From: Planctomycetales bacterium
GTDB taxonomy: Bacteria > Planctomycetota > Phycisphaerae > SM23-33
Assembly (NCBI GenBank): GCA_030592655.1
Contig: JAUVIQ010000004.1
Location: 1-39,006, forward strand
Direction: 5' to 3'
DNA: 39,006 nt
Both the position numbers and the translations under genes were made by a program. Shown here in pieces: positions 7,531 through 15,529 of this stretch; the stretch's first letter is position 1; every line of letters begins with the position of its first letter. The notes below the pieces were generated by a model. It had not been told where the DNA came from, ran no database searches, and saw nothing but the letters and a program-made list of their open reading frames with translations.

Positions 7531-7678
7531 CAAAAAAAAATTAGCAGGGATACAAGGGATACACGGGATGAAAAATTAATAACAGAAAAAAAAACGCTTG
7601 CTGGTGTGTTTAAAAAATTATTGATCTGTTTTTATCCCGTGCATCCCCTGCATCCTTGCTAATTTTTTTGTATCCCTG
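7531..7678. repeat. Inverted stutter repeat between glycosyltransferase and ilvE genes
   Basis: Left arm 7531-7575 (TTAGCAGGGATACAAGGGAT and onward) and right arm 7629-7669 are imperfect inverted copies flanked by A and T runs, followed by a partial third copy reaching the ilvE stop codon. The arms consist of near-tandem short units (GGGATACA-type). The hairpin may help terminate ilvE transcription. Confidence 0.8.
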
Positions 7679-8545
7679 CTATTTTTTTTCGCATTCGTCC
7701 CGGATGAATTGCCGGAAGGCGTCGAGCAGTTTTTTTGTAATCGTCCCGGCTTTTCCGGAACCGATGATCCGCTCGTCCACTTTTGTAACGGCAATGACCT
7801 CGGCGGCGGTACCGGTCAGGAAGCATTCATCGGCTGCGTAGAGTTGTTCGACGGTAACGGCCTGCTCGGCCAGGGGGACGCCCAGGTCGCCGGCCAGACC
7901 AATGACAATCTGACGGGTGATTCCACGGAGGCCACAGGATTCCGGCGGGGAGGTAGCGACCGTCCCGTCGCGGACGATGAAAACATTATCGCCGGTGGCT
8001 TCGGCGATCGTCTCGTCGGCGTTGAGCATAATGGCCTCGGCAACGCCGGCATCGACAGCCTCGATTCTGGCCATGATGTTGTTGAGATAGTTGCAACTCT
8101 TTACCGCCGGCGAGAGCATCTCATGCGACATCCGCCGCGTTTTGGCGATAATTACCTCCAGGCCGGTTTCGTACATTTCCGGCGGATACAGCGCGATCTG
8201 GTCGGCGATTATGATGACGCTTCCACCGGAACACCTGAACGGGTTCAATCCCAGCGTTCCCGGCCCGCGGGTTACGACCAGGCGGATGTACCCGTCGGTT
8301 ATGCCGTTGGCGGCGATGGTCTCGTACATCGCATCGACGATTTCCTGCTTCGCCGGCGGGATCGGCAGACGGATGCCCTCTGCCGAGGCGAAGAGGCGGT
8401 CCATGTGCGCGTCGCACCGAAAAATCTTCCCGTTATAGACGCGGATACCCTCGAAGACGCCGTTGCCGTACAGCACGCCATGATCCAAAACGGATATGGA
8501 CGCCTTTTCCTTCTCCACCAGATTGCCGTTTATCCAGACCTTCAT
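7679..8545 (-). CDS. ilvE: Branched-chain-amino-acid aminotransferase (class IV PLP enzyme)
   Basis: IlvE catalyses the last step of valine, leucine and isoleucine synthesis and the first of their breakdown. The 288-residue protein has the fold-type IV start (VWINGNLVEKEKASISVLDHG), GNGVFEGIRVYNG, the PLP lysine in SPAVKSCNYLNNIMARIEA, the phosphate-binding EATGDNVFIV, and the late TGTAAEVIAVTKVDERIIG. D-amino-acid transaminase and aminodeoxychorismate lyase share the fold, but the KSCNYLNNI context favours IlvE. The gene ends in TAG directly at a palindromic repeat, with no co-directional neighbour within 230 bp upstream. Confidence 0.92.
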   Translation of the reverse strand: MKVWINGNLVEKEKASISVLDHGVLYGNGVFEGIRVYNGKIFRCDAHMDRLFASAEGIRLPIPPAKQEIVDAMYETIAANGITDGYIRLVVTRGPGTLGLNPFRCSGGSVIIIADQIALYPPEMYETGLEVIIAKTRRMSHEMLSPAVKSCNYLNNIMARIEAVDAGVAEAIMLNADETIAEATGDNVFIVRDGTVATSPPESCGLRGITRQIVIGLAGDLGVPLAEQAVTVEQLYAADECFLTGTAAEVIAVTKVDERIIGSGKAGTITKKLLDAFRQFIRDECEKK

Positions 8546-8633
8546 ACTTTTCGTCGCCTTAAATCCGAGTGCGTAAATATAACCCCTCCTCTGATTATCG
8601 TCCAGATGTATCCGGCGGATGATTCAATAACCT

Positions 8634-8779
8634 TTCAATTTCCAATTTTCGATTTCCAATTTCCAATTGAACGGATAAAAACAACAAAGATATTTCCAGT
8701 TTCCAATTGAGGGAAGATTCATCGCATCTTTCGGTTTAATCTGTTCAATTGGAAATTGGAAATTGAAAATCGGAAATTG
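8634..8779. repeat. Inverted stutter repeat between ilvE and the ABC ATPase gene
   Basis: Left arm 8634-8672 repeats TTTCCAATT-type units; right arm 8743-8779 carries the complementary GGAAATTGGAAATTG. The right arm ends just before the ATPase stop codon at 8781. The sequence is much more AT-rich than surrounding genes. Confidence 0.85.
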
Positions 8780-8780
8780 C

Positions 8781-9470
8781 TCATTTCAATCGTCCGTCGC
8801 GGAGGCCGATGGTGCGTGTAGCAGCGGCAGCGAGGTTCCGGTCGTGCGTTACCATTACGATGGTCTGTCCGGCATCGTTGAAGGTCTTGAGCAGTTCCAT
8901 TATCCGCAGGCCCGTTTTGCTGTCGAGGTTTCCGGTCGGTTCGTCAGCCAGGAGGATTTTCGGTTTGTTAATCAGCGCCCTTGCGATGGCGACCCGTTGG
9001 CGCTCTCCGCCGGAGAGTTCGCCGGGACGATGCTTCAAGCGGTCTTTGAGTCCGAGACGATCCAGCAGTTCGATTGCCTGCGTACCGGCCCGTCGGCGTC
9101 GCCCCAGCCATCCTATGGTCGAGCAGTTCACCTTTGCCGGTATCATCACGTTTTCCAGTACGTTCAATTCGCCCAGGAGATGGTAAAACTGAAAGATGAA
9201 TCCGACGTCCCGGCAGCGGATGCGATTTCGCCGTCGAGATGAGAGTTTGGCTGCATCGTTTCCGTCCAGGATGAATTGCCCCTTGTCCGATTTGTCGAGC
9301 AGTCCCAGGATGTGCAGAAGCGTGCTCTTTCCGCTTCCCGAAGCGCCGATGACAGCGACGAATTCGCCGTGTTCGACCGACAGGCTCACCCCGCGCAGCA
9401 CGTGCAGATTCACCCTGCCCATGCGGTAGGACTTGTGAAGCCCGCGAGCGTCGAGCATCCGCTTACTCAT
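8781..9470 (-). CDS. LolD-like ABC transporter ATP-binding protein
   Basis: This 229-residue ATPase has Walker A (GASGSGKST), Q-loop (FQFYHLL), signature (LSGGERQRVAIARAL), Walker B (ILLADEPTGNLDS) and H-loop (VTHD). The sequence around Walker B and the Q-loop is typical of the LolD/MacB/FtsE group, which drives mechanotransmission with FtsX-type permeases rather than pore transport. Its start overlaps the end of the FtsX-like gene by 8 bp, with GGAGG 9 bases upstream, so the two are one translationally coupled unit. By analogy with LolCDE it may extract lipoproteins from the inner membrane; other substrates are possible. Confidence 0.9.
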   Translation of the reverse strand: MSKRMLDARGLHKSYRMGRVNLHVLRGVSLSVEHGEFVAVIGASGSGKSTLLHILGLLDKSDKGQFILDGNDAAKLSSRRRNRIRCRDVGFIFQFYHLLGELNVLENVMIPAKVNCSTIGWLGRRRRAGTQAIELLDRLGLKDRLKHRPGELSGGERQRVAIARALINKPKILLADEPTGNLDSKTGLRIMELLKTFNDAGQTIVMVTHDRNLAAAATRTIGLRDGRLK

Positions 9471-11142
9471 ATCGCAGAGCCTCCACAGGCTGCATTCTAC
9501 CGGCCTTTATCGCCGGTAGCAGCACCCCGATAAGACCGGCGACAAGCGCGCCGACGGCGAGCCACAGCATCGTCATCGGTTCGACCGTATTGGGAATCTT
9601 ATCGAACAGGTACACCTCCCGATCATATACGCGGACCCCGAACCAGTTGGACATCCAATCCTCTATTTCGTTGATATTTCGCACGAAGAAATATCCGCCC
9701 GTCAGTCCAATTGCGCTTCCGAGCATGGCTGTCGCCGTTCCAAAGCCCAGGAATATCTGCATCACACCGCCGGCCGAGCCTCCGACGGCGCGGACGACGC
9801 CGATGTCGCGTATCTTCTGCGTTACGATCATGTGGAAAATGGCGAAGACCATCAGCACCGACACCAGCGAAATAACCCCGAACATTATCGTTACCACCGC
9901 CCGTTGCTTCTCGATTGTGCCGATGTACTTCGCCTGTTTTTCCCGCCAGGTCTGCGCGTCGGCGGGTATTGCCCCGGCGAAAAAGGGGTTGTTGTCGGCG
10001 AATTTCTTTATGGCGGAGTTGACCTTCTGACGCACCTTTATCAGTTTGCTGTCGGAGGCGTAGGCCGGCTTGATCTTGATCTGTATCTGCGTACATCGGG
10101 CGGGGATGGCTATCACGCCGGGCTTATCCTCATCCGCAGAGTACTCCGCGCCCATGTCCGTCAGTTCCTGGATTGTCTCGAACGGCACGTACACCGTATT
10201 GGAATCGATGATGTACAGGTCTGTCCGGGCGTCGTCGATGACGGTGAATGTCGCGGTATTGGGCGTGATCGTGGTGGAGCTTCCCCGCCCCAGCGGCAGG
10301 ATAGTCAGCACAGCCCGCCGCCCCGGAGTTACTAGACGGACCGTGTCGCCGTCGGGTGTGCGGAAACTCATATTGGCCAGTCCTAGTCCGAGAATCACCC
10401 GCTTTTCGGGCGGGCGAAAATTCTTGCCCAACCACTCCGTTACTTCTTCCATCCGCTCGGTAAGTTGTCGGATTTTCTCGTCGTTTCGCAGACCTGCGGG
10501 TTTGGCCTGTTCTGCTTGAAGTTCGCGGCGTTTCATCTCAAGAGTTTTCCGTAGCAACGAGACAGTAATCAGCATTTCCCGCTGCCGGGCGGAATTGTTC
10601 TCGGCGGCGTACAACCTATGCAGCAGATGCTCGTCGCGCTTATCGTCAGGCTTGGACGATTCTCGCTGGATGATACTCTCGATAAGTTCCATGTGCCGTT
10701 CGGTGCGAGAGATGAGATGCTCAAGCGGAGGATCGAACGATGTGTTTTTCCACCCGTCCTGGACGAACATATCACGTTGGAATTGCGTTACGGCAAGCCG
10801 CTCCGGCAGCCGGATACCGCAAATCTGAACGGTGTTGGTCCGGCTTCCGACACGCAACAGGCCATAGGTGTAAATTACGGGCGTAGCGGCTTCAACTTCG
10901 GGCACCTCGTCCTTCAGATAAACGATAAACTCATCGTACAACTTGATGCCCGAAATGCTGTATCCATCCACGACAATATCGCCGCATAGCCCCCTTGCGG
11001 CATGTTCGACCTTGTAGAGGAAACCGTCGAAAAGGCTCACAACAATCAGCACCATCGCCACGCACAATGCCACCGCCACCACAGCTACAAGAGCCAGGTA
11101 GCGACGACGAAGGTATCGCAAACATAGGAATAATTTATACAT
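9463..11142 (-). CDS. FtsX/LolE-like ABC permease with large extracytoplasmic domain
   Basis: The 559-residue protein has the MacB/LolE architecture: a first membrane helix (YLALVAVVAVALCVAMVLIVV, residues about 15-37), a long periplasmic region of some 370 residues, and three C-terminal helices, including VVTIMFGVISLVSVLMVFAIF followed by KIRDIGVVRAVGGSAGGVMQIFLG, a conserved FtsX-domain segment. It ends in a typical LolC/E-style tail (PAIKAGRMQPVEALRYE). The periplasmic part contains a charged, probably coiled-coil stretch (about residues 145-225, many Arg, Glu and Leu) that is larger than in LolC/E. It pairs with the overlapping ATPase. The start codon abuts a stutter repeat and no ribosome-binding site is visible. 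Confidence 0.86.
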   Translation of the reverse strand: MYKLFLCLRYLRRRYLALVAVVAVALCVAMVLIVVSLFDGFLYKVEHAARGLCGDIVVDGYSISGIKLYDEFIVYLKDEVPEVEAATPVIYTYGLLRVGSRTNTVQICGIRLPERLAVTQFQRDMFVQDGWKNTSFDPPLEHLISRTERHMELIESIIQRESSKPDDKRDEHLLHRLYAAENNSARQREMLITVSLLRKTLEMKRRELQAEQAKPAGLRNDEKIRQLTERMEEVTEWLGKNFRPPEKRVILGLGLANMSFRTPDGDTVRLVTPGRRAVLTILPLGRGSSTTITPNTATFTVIDDARTDLYIIDSNTVYVPFETIQELTDMGAEYSADEDKPGVIAIPARCTQIQIKIKPAYASDSKLIKVRQKVNSAIKKFADNNPFFAGAIPADAQTWREKQAKYIGTIEKQRAVVTIMFGVISLVSVLMVFAIFHMIVTQKIRDIGVVRAVGGSAGGVMQIFLGFGTATAMLGSAIGLTGGYFFVRNINEIEDWMSNWFGVRVYDREVYLFDKIPNTVEPMTMLWLAVGALVAGLIGVLLPAIKAGRMQPVEALRYE

Positions 11143-11227
11143 GGTTATTTGGTTGACTGGTTATCTGGTTGACTGGTTTATTGGTTGATAATACTTATCC
11201 TGCCGATTCACCAGTCAACTAATCAAC
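11143..11227. repeat. Stutter repeat directly upstream of the FtsX-like start codon
   Basis: GGTTATTTGGTTGACTGG-type units repeat from 11143 to 11188 and an inverted copy (CCAGTCAACTAATCAAC) ends at 11227. On the minus strand the repeat runs straight into the FtsX-like ATG, replacing any recognisable ribosome-binding site. Confidence 0.85.
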
Positions 11228-11231
11228 TTGG

Positions 11232-11478
11232 CACTGTCTGAAAAGTCGTCTTTTAGTCCCCTAGGGACGCCTTTCTTAGCCACGGGCGGAAGCCCGTGGA
11301 AAATGTCCGGTCCGAATTCAGCCCCGTAGGGGCGTCTTGATTTAATCACAACCTACTGCGACAACAGCATTAAGACGCCCCTATGGGGCTTGGAAAAATA
11401 CGCATCTCCAGCCCCCGGGCTTCCGCCCGGGGCTAAGAAAGACGCCGCTCTGCGGCTGAAAATCACTTTCCAGACAGA
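11232..11478. repeat. Composite nested inverted repeat between FtsX-like gene and lysS
   Basis: The outer arms (11232-11305 and 11400-11478) share CTGTCTGRAAAGT and GGCGGAAGCCCG-type segments with CTTTCTTAGCC, imperfectly inverted. An inner inverted repeat pairs AGCCCCGTAGGGGCGTCTT (11320-11338) with AAGACGCCCCTATGGGGCT (11372-11390). It ends three bases from the lysS stop, and with the stutter repeat it fills the 338-bp gap, in which I see no gene. It is probably a dispersed non-coding element that may also act as a lysS terminator. Confidence 0.8.
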
Positions 11479-11480
11479 GC

Positions 11481-12932
11481 TTAATCCGTTCTCTGTTCCG
11501 GCTTGAGCATTGGAAACAGTATTACGTCTCTGATGGTCGTCCTTCCCGTCAGGAGCATTACGACGCGGTCGATTCCGATTCCCAACCCGCCGGCTGGCGG
11601 CATTCCGTGGCGAAGGGACGTGATGAAATCTTCGTCCATCACACGCATCGTCTCGCCGTCTGCCTCGCCTGCGAGTTGCTTGCGAAAATTTTCTTCCTGG
11701 ACGGCAGGGTCGTTCAACTCGGTATAGGCGTTGGCGATTTCCATTCCCGCGATGAACAACTCGAACCGCTCGGCCAGCATTTCGTCGTCGGCCTTCCGGC
11801 GCGTCAACGGGCATAGGTCGGCAGGGTAGTCCAGCACAAACGTCGGCTGGATGAGATGCTGCTCGACCGTGGCCTCGAAGACGTCGTTGATAACGATGGC
11901 GTCGTCCTTGTTGGCCTCTTCCATGCCCAGTTCACGGGCCTTTTCGCGCACTGCCGCCGAATCGCGCATATCCACGCCGGCGTGTTCTGCCAGTAATTCC
12001 TCATACGTCGCCCGCCGCCAGGGACGCTTATAGTCAATTTCAACATCTCCAAACGCCAAACTTTCGGATCCGCCGATACACTTGGCCGCTGTGGCTATCA
12101 ACTCCTCGGTAATCTCGGCCATTACGCTGTAGTCGGCGTATGCCTGGTAGAGTTCGAGCATCGTGAATTCCGGGTTATGCCGGCTGTCGAGTCCTTCGTT
12201 GCGGAAGTTGCGGTTGATTTCGAATACCTTCCCCATCCCGCCGACCATGAGGCGCTTGAGGTACAGTTCCGGGCTGATTCGCAGGAACAGGTCGATATCG
12301 AGCGCGTTATGGTGGGTAATGAAAGGCCTTGCCGCCGCTCCGCCATAGAGCGACTGCATCATCGGCGTCTCGACCTCGCTGAAGCCTCTGCCGTCGAGGG
12401 TGTCGCGGAGATGCTTGATAATCGCTATTCGCTTTCGCGCGACTTCCATCGTTTCGGGATTGCTCATCAGGTCGAGGTATCGCCGGCGGTAGCGGGTTTC
12501 GACATCGACCAGGCCATGGAATTTCTCCGGCATCGGAAGCAGCGATTTGCACAGCAGCGTCAACTTGTCGGCGAAGATGGTTATCTCGCCGGTGCGTGTC
12601 CTGATCATCGGGCCGGCGGCTGCGACAATATCACCCAAATCCAACAGCCCCGCCAGCGACCAGCCGGCCTCATCGAGCGCATTTTTCCGCAGGCATATCT
12701 GCATCGACCCGGTTTCGTCGCGGATGTGCGCGAAGATGAGTTTGCCCATAGGCCTGATGAGAATCAATCTGCCGGCGGCGTCGGCTGTTTGGGATTCGTC
12801 GTCTTCTTTGAACCGGGCGAGAATTTCGGAGATCGGTTCTGCCGAGTCGTACCGCCCGCCGTAAGGGTCGATACCCATATCGCGGACTTTTTCGAGGTTC
12901 TTCAATCTGTCCTGATAGACCTTCTCAAGCAT
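11481..12932 (-). CDS. lysS: Lysyl-tRNA synthetase, class II
   Basis: LysS charges tRNA-Lys. Residues about 35-130 form the OB-fold anticodon-binding domain (GRLILIRPMGKLIFAHIRDETG), followed by the class II catalytic core: motif 1 around GFSEVETPMMQSLYGGAAARPF, motif 2 as FEINRNFRNEGLDSRHNPEFTMLE, and motif 3 as PPAGGLGIGIDRVVMLLTG. The chosen ATG (12930-12932) gives 483 residues and an N-terminus like other LysS proteins (MLEKVYQDRLKNLEKVRDMG). An in-frame GTG at 12995 would add 21 residues that look unrelated to the family. Divergent from the CopG-type gene. Confidence 0.96.
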   Translation of the reverse strand: MLEKVYQDRLKNLEKVRDMGIDPYGGRYDSAEPISEILARFKEDDESQTADAAGRLILIRPMGKLIFAHIRDETGSMQICLRKNALDEAGWSLAGLLDLGDIVAAAGPMIRTRTGEITIFADKLTLLCKSLLPMPEKFHGLVDVETRYRRRYLDLMSNPETMEVARKRIAIIKHLRDTLDGRGFSEVETPMMQSLYGGAAARPFITHHNALDIDLFLRISPELYLKRLMVGGMGKVFEINRNFRNEGLDSRHNPEFTMLELYQAYADYSVMAEITEELIATAAKCIGGSESLAFGDVEIDYKRPWRRATYEELLAEHAGVDMRDSAAVREKARELGMEEANKDDAIVINDVFEATVEQHLIQPTFVLDYPADLCPLTRRKADDEMLAERFELFIAGMEIANAYTELNDPAVQEENFRKQLAGEADGETMRVMDEDFITSLRHGMPPAGGLGIGIDRVVMLLTGRTTIRDVILFPMLKPEQRTD

Positions 12933-13030
12933 TTCGTGTGTTCTTTCTAAGAAAAATTCCTCATCGAATATCGGGCAATCTTGCTTTACCTTCACCGATA
13001 AGTCAAGCGCGGGGTGGGCGTACAGTGGTG

Positions 13031-13059
13031 TTGACTGTATTCGTTCCGCGCGCTACAAT
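13031..13059 (+). promoter_or_regulatory. Sigma-70-like promoter placed for a leaderless CopG-type mRNA
   Basis: TTGACT (13031-13036), 17-bp spacer and TACAAT (13054-13059). The ATG at 13067 lies 7 bases after the -10 box, where transcription should start, and no ribosome-binding site precedes it. Confidence 0.65.
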
Positions 13060-13066
13060 GTAATAC

Positions 13067-13282
13067 ATGAGCAACGTAACGATACGCATACCGGAAACTT
13101 TGCGCAAGGAACTCCGTGCGTTTTGCAAACAGCAGCATCGAACGACCAGCGAAGTGGTACGCGAGTCCCTTCGCCGGTACATTGCAGCCGAGCAATTCCA
13201 GGCCCTTCGCCGCAAAACGCTGCCATTTGCTGAAGCCCAGGGGTTCCTGACAGACGAGGACGTTTTTAAGGCGGTCTCGTGA
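13067..13282 (+). CDS. CopG-type ribbon-helix-helix protein, probable orphan antitoxin
   Basis: This 71-residue protein begins with the RHH beta strand (SNVTIRIPETLRKELRAFC) and continues with the two helices (HRTTSEVVRESLRRYIAAEQFQAL). RHH dimers insert the strand into the DNA major groove, and small ones of this type are usually antitoxins that also repress their own operon. The C-terminal tail (FLTDEDVFKAV) would be the toxin-binding part. The stop overlaps a GTG that opens a frame starting VKV, the usual beginning of a PIN-type toxin, but it loses any resemblance within about ten codons and runs into a palindromic repeat. The toxin therefore appears lost or destroyed; this is inference. 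Confidence 0.8.
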   Translation: MSNVTIRIPETLRKELRAFCKQQHRTTSEVVRESLRRYIAAEQFQALRRKTLPFAEAQGFLTDEDVFKAVS

Positions 13283-13346
13283 AAGTCTGCAACGATAAAT
13301 CTGAATTTCGGAATTCCGGGTGCCGTGGTCGCGGTGTTTGCCTGTC

Positions 13347-13398
13347 CCTAGGGGGCGACCACGTTAACGCCTGTACGCCTGCGTGGTCGCCCCCTAGG
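13347..13398. repeat. Perfect 17-bp inverted repeat downstream of the CopG-type gene
   Basis: CCTAGGGGGCGACCACG (13347-13363) and its exact complement CGTGGTCGCCCCCTAGG (13382-13398) are separated by 18 bases. It directly precedes a second, larger inverted repeat. Confidence 0.9.
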
Positions 13399-13485
13399 CG
13401 TAGGGTGTGCAGGTTCTGTTCCCTGCACACGGAATTTCCCATCCACTAATCCCGTGTGCAGGGAACAGAACCTGCACACCCTACG
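13399..13485. repeat. Perfect 34-bp inverted repeat at the end of the Gfo/Idh/MocA gene
   Basis: Bases 13399-13432 and 13452-13485 are exact inverted copies of each other (core GTGTGCAGGTTCTGTTCCCT) around a 19-base loop. The stop codon of the minus-strand dehydrogenase follows at 13487, so its transcript would end in a very stable hairpin. No T-run follows, so it may stabilise the mRNA end rather than terminate. Confidence 0.92.
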
Positions 13486-13486
13486 G

Positions 13487-14524
13487 CTACGGCTTGACCT
13501 TCGTTATTTTCCCGCCGGATTTGGCCGATTTGATTTCGGCTTCGACGATGGCGACGGCGTTGGCCGACTCGGACGGGGGGACGAGGTCGGGTTTTCCGCC
13601 GTCGGCGATGCAGCCGATGAAATACTTCAATTCCTCGGCGTAAGCGTTGGCAGTCGGAACTTGCGGGGTCTGCTTTCCACCGCCGGCTGGATAGATCGTC
13701 AGCGCCGGCGACTGACGGGAGTCGAACTCCACGCTCGCCTTTTCAAACATAACCACCGCGCTCATGCTGAATGGGAACTCCGGGCTGAAGTCCCATCCGC
13801 CCTCGGCTACGACCATCGGTCCGCCCTCATAGTCGTACTGCGCGACGATATGGCCGATGCCGCCGTCTTCGTGTCTTACGCCGGTGGCGACCACCGCCGA
13901 CGGCGCCCCGAAGAGCCACTGGAGCGTATCAACGTCATGGATGTGCAGGTCAATGGCGGCTTGGCCGCTCCGGCCGGCCTGGAGCATCCACCCATCCGAC
14001 GACCAGGTAGGGTTAGGGCTGACCCGCCTGAGTACCGCACTGATAACCTGTCCGTACCGCCCGGAGTCTATCATCTCTTTGATCATGACGTATTCAGGCC
14101 AGAAGCGCAGGCAGTGTCCTATCATCAGCATCTTGCCGGCCTTATCGGCAGCGGCGATCATCTTTCCGGCTTCGTCGGTCGTCAGGGCCATGGGCTTCTC
14201 GCAGAAGACGTGCTTACCGGCGGCAAGTGCCTTGATTGTCATCGGCGCGTGCAGGTACGTCGGCAGGCAGAGGTCCACCATGTCGATGTCCGGTTCGTCC
14301 AGCATCCGGTCGATCTCTGTGAATGTCCTGATTCCGCTGAGGTCCATTCGGTCGCCTGCGCCTGTGTCGATGTTACCCTCGACGGTTTCGCCGCCGGGTG
14401 TCAGCCGCTCGGCATGGGCGTCGCAGACAGCGACGACCTCAGCGGCGTCCACCTCGTCTCTGTAGGCGGAAAAGTGCGTCCCGCCCATCATTCCAAGCCC
14501 GACAAGACCAACTTTCACGGTCAT
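13487..14524 (-). CDS. Gfo/Idh/MocA family NAD(P)-dependent oxidoreductase
   Basis: These enzymes oxidise or reduce sugars, polyols or sugar acids with a bound NAD(P). The N-terminal Rossmann fold shows VKVGLVGLGMMGGTHFSAY, followed by DMVDLCLPTYLHAPMTIKAL and the family hallmark HVFCEKPMALTTDEA with the catalytic-site lysine. The C-terminal alpha/beta domain holds the GQAAIDLHIHDVDTLQWLFG segment that lines the active site. The ATG at 14522-14524 has AAGGGA 8 bases upstream; an earlier in-frame ATG lacks a site. The product has 345 residues and ends in TAG. It is the last gene of a three-gene cassette, 27 bp after the isomerase. The substrate is unknown. Confidence 0.93.
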   Translation of the reverse strand: MTVKVGLVGLGMMGGTHFSAYRDEVDAAEVVAVCDAHAERLTPGGETVEGNIDTGAGDRMDLSGIRTFTEIDRMLDEPDIDMVDLCLPTYLHAPMTIKALAAGKHVFCEKPMALTTDEAGKMIAAADKAGKMLMIGHCLRFWPEYVMIKEMIDSGRYGQVISAVLRRVSPNPTWSSDGWMLQAGRSGQAAIDLHIHDVDTLQWLFGAPSAVVATGVRHEDGGIGHIVAQYDYEGGPMVVAEGGWDFSPEFPFSMSAVVMFEKASVEFDSRQSPALTIYPAGGGKQTPQVPTANAYAEELKYFIGCIADGGKPDLVPPSESANAVAIVEAEIKSAKSGGKITKVKP

Positions 14525-14551
14525 GGTATTATCCCTTTCGTTCATTGGTGT

Positions 14552-15403
14552 TTACGGAATTATCTTTTTCAAGCGATTGGCGGTTTTGCGAAGGAAGGCC
14601 GCTTCATTTTTGTCGTCCGGGCTGGGGAATATCTCGGCTGTAACAGGCCCGTTGTAGCCGAGGCGGTCCAGCATTTTCAGGCTCTCTGTCAGCGGGACGT
14701 CGCCGTCGCCGAGGTTGCAAAAGCCCTCGACGGTCCCGACGGCGCGCTTAAAATCCTTCACGTGTACACGCTTAATCCTCCTGCCGAGGATTTTAATCCA
14801 GTGCTGCGGATAGCCGGAGTTCCAGACATTGCCCACGTCGAAGTAGGACGCCACTCGTGGATTTCCAACGTCCTTGAGGAATTGCCTGAACTCCAACGGG
14901 CTTGCGAGAAACTTGTTCCAGACATTTTCGGCGCAGGCATAGACACCGAGTTTTTCGGCGGTTCGCCCGACGGCCTTGCAGAACCCCAGCGCCCGCTTGT
15001 AGCAGTCGTCGTAGGGTACGACCTCCGCATCGGGAAGGAAGAACACATCGACGTGCCCGGGCAGCACGAGCAGGTGCTTTACGCCGAGGTCGGCGGTAAC
15101 GCGCAGGCACTTTTGTGTCGTGGTCAACGCCTTGTCGCGCACGCGTTTGGAGGCAGAAGCCGGATTAGTCTCCCAAAGAAGCCCGCTGGCGACCGATCCG
15201 ATCTTTATGCCGATTGCCTTGGCTTCGGCGGCAATCTGTTTGCACTTGGCGGCCGAGGTGTTCGGCGTCAGGTCGCCCGTCGGACTTACTGCCAGTTCGA
15301 TACCGTCGAAACCGGCCTTCTTCGCCAGCAGCATCGCCTCGGAAACACTGCGCTCTCCGCTCAAACCGCCCTCGAACGCCCAATAACTGATCTGTGCATA
15401 CAT
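14552..15403 (-). CDS. Sugar phosphate isomerase/epimerase, xylose-isomerase-like TIM barrel
   Basis: The 283-residue protein has features of the AP endonuclease 2 / xylose isomerase-like fold: FDGIELAVSPTGDLT, IKIGSVASGLLWETNPAS, HLLVLPGHVDVFFLPD, VASYFDVGNVWNSGYPQHWIKILGRRIKRVHVKDFK with metal-ligand Asp and His positions, and YNGPVTAEIFPS with the conserved Glu. Relatives include ketose 3-epimerases and inosose dehydratases. AGGAGA lies 8 bases before the ATG. Its place between an aldo/keto reductase and a Gfo/Idh/MocA dehydrogenase suggests a shared sugar or polyol pathway. Confidence 0.9.
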   Translation of the reverse strand: MYAQISYWAFEGGLSGERSVSEAMLLAKKAGFDGIELAVSPTGDLTPNTSAAKCKQIAAEAKAIGIKIGSVASGLLWETNPASASKRVRDKALTTTQKCLRVTADLGVKHLLVLPGHVDVFFLPDAEVVPYDDCYKRALGFCKAVGRTAEKLGVYACAENVWNKFLASPLEFRQFLKDVGNPRVASYFDVGNVWNSGYPQHWIKILGRRIKRVHVKDFKRAVGTVEGFCNLGDGDVPLTESLKMLDRLGYNGPVTAEIFPSPDDKNEAAFLRKTANRLKKIIP

Positions 15404-15430
15404 TTTAATAGTCTCCTGTGTAAAACTAAT

Positions 15431-15525
15431 TTCGGATTTCGGATTGCGGATTCCAACAAGTCAGCGACTGCATGGAATCCTCAATCCGCAATCCCCACGG
15501 GACCGAGGGTCCTCAATCTTTGAAC
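15431..15525. repeat. Inverted stutter repeat containing the 25-bp unit found in a pseudopilin leader
   Basis: GGATTTCGGATTGCGGATTCC (left, from about 15434) is opposed by TGGAATCCTCAATCCGCAATCC (right). Bases 15485-15509 are an exact copy of the 25-bp unit (TCCGCAATCCCCACGGGACC...) that occurs three times in tandem at 26981-27055. It lies between the aldo/keto reductase and isomerase genes. Confidence 0.9.
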
Positions 15526-15529
15526 CGCT

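Noticed and set aside
13454..15523. Plus-strand open frame of 689 codons
   Set aside because: It lies antisense to the Gfo/Idh/MocA and isomerase genes, has no recognisable domain or start signal, and is explained by GC-rich codon use on the other strand.
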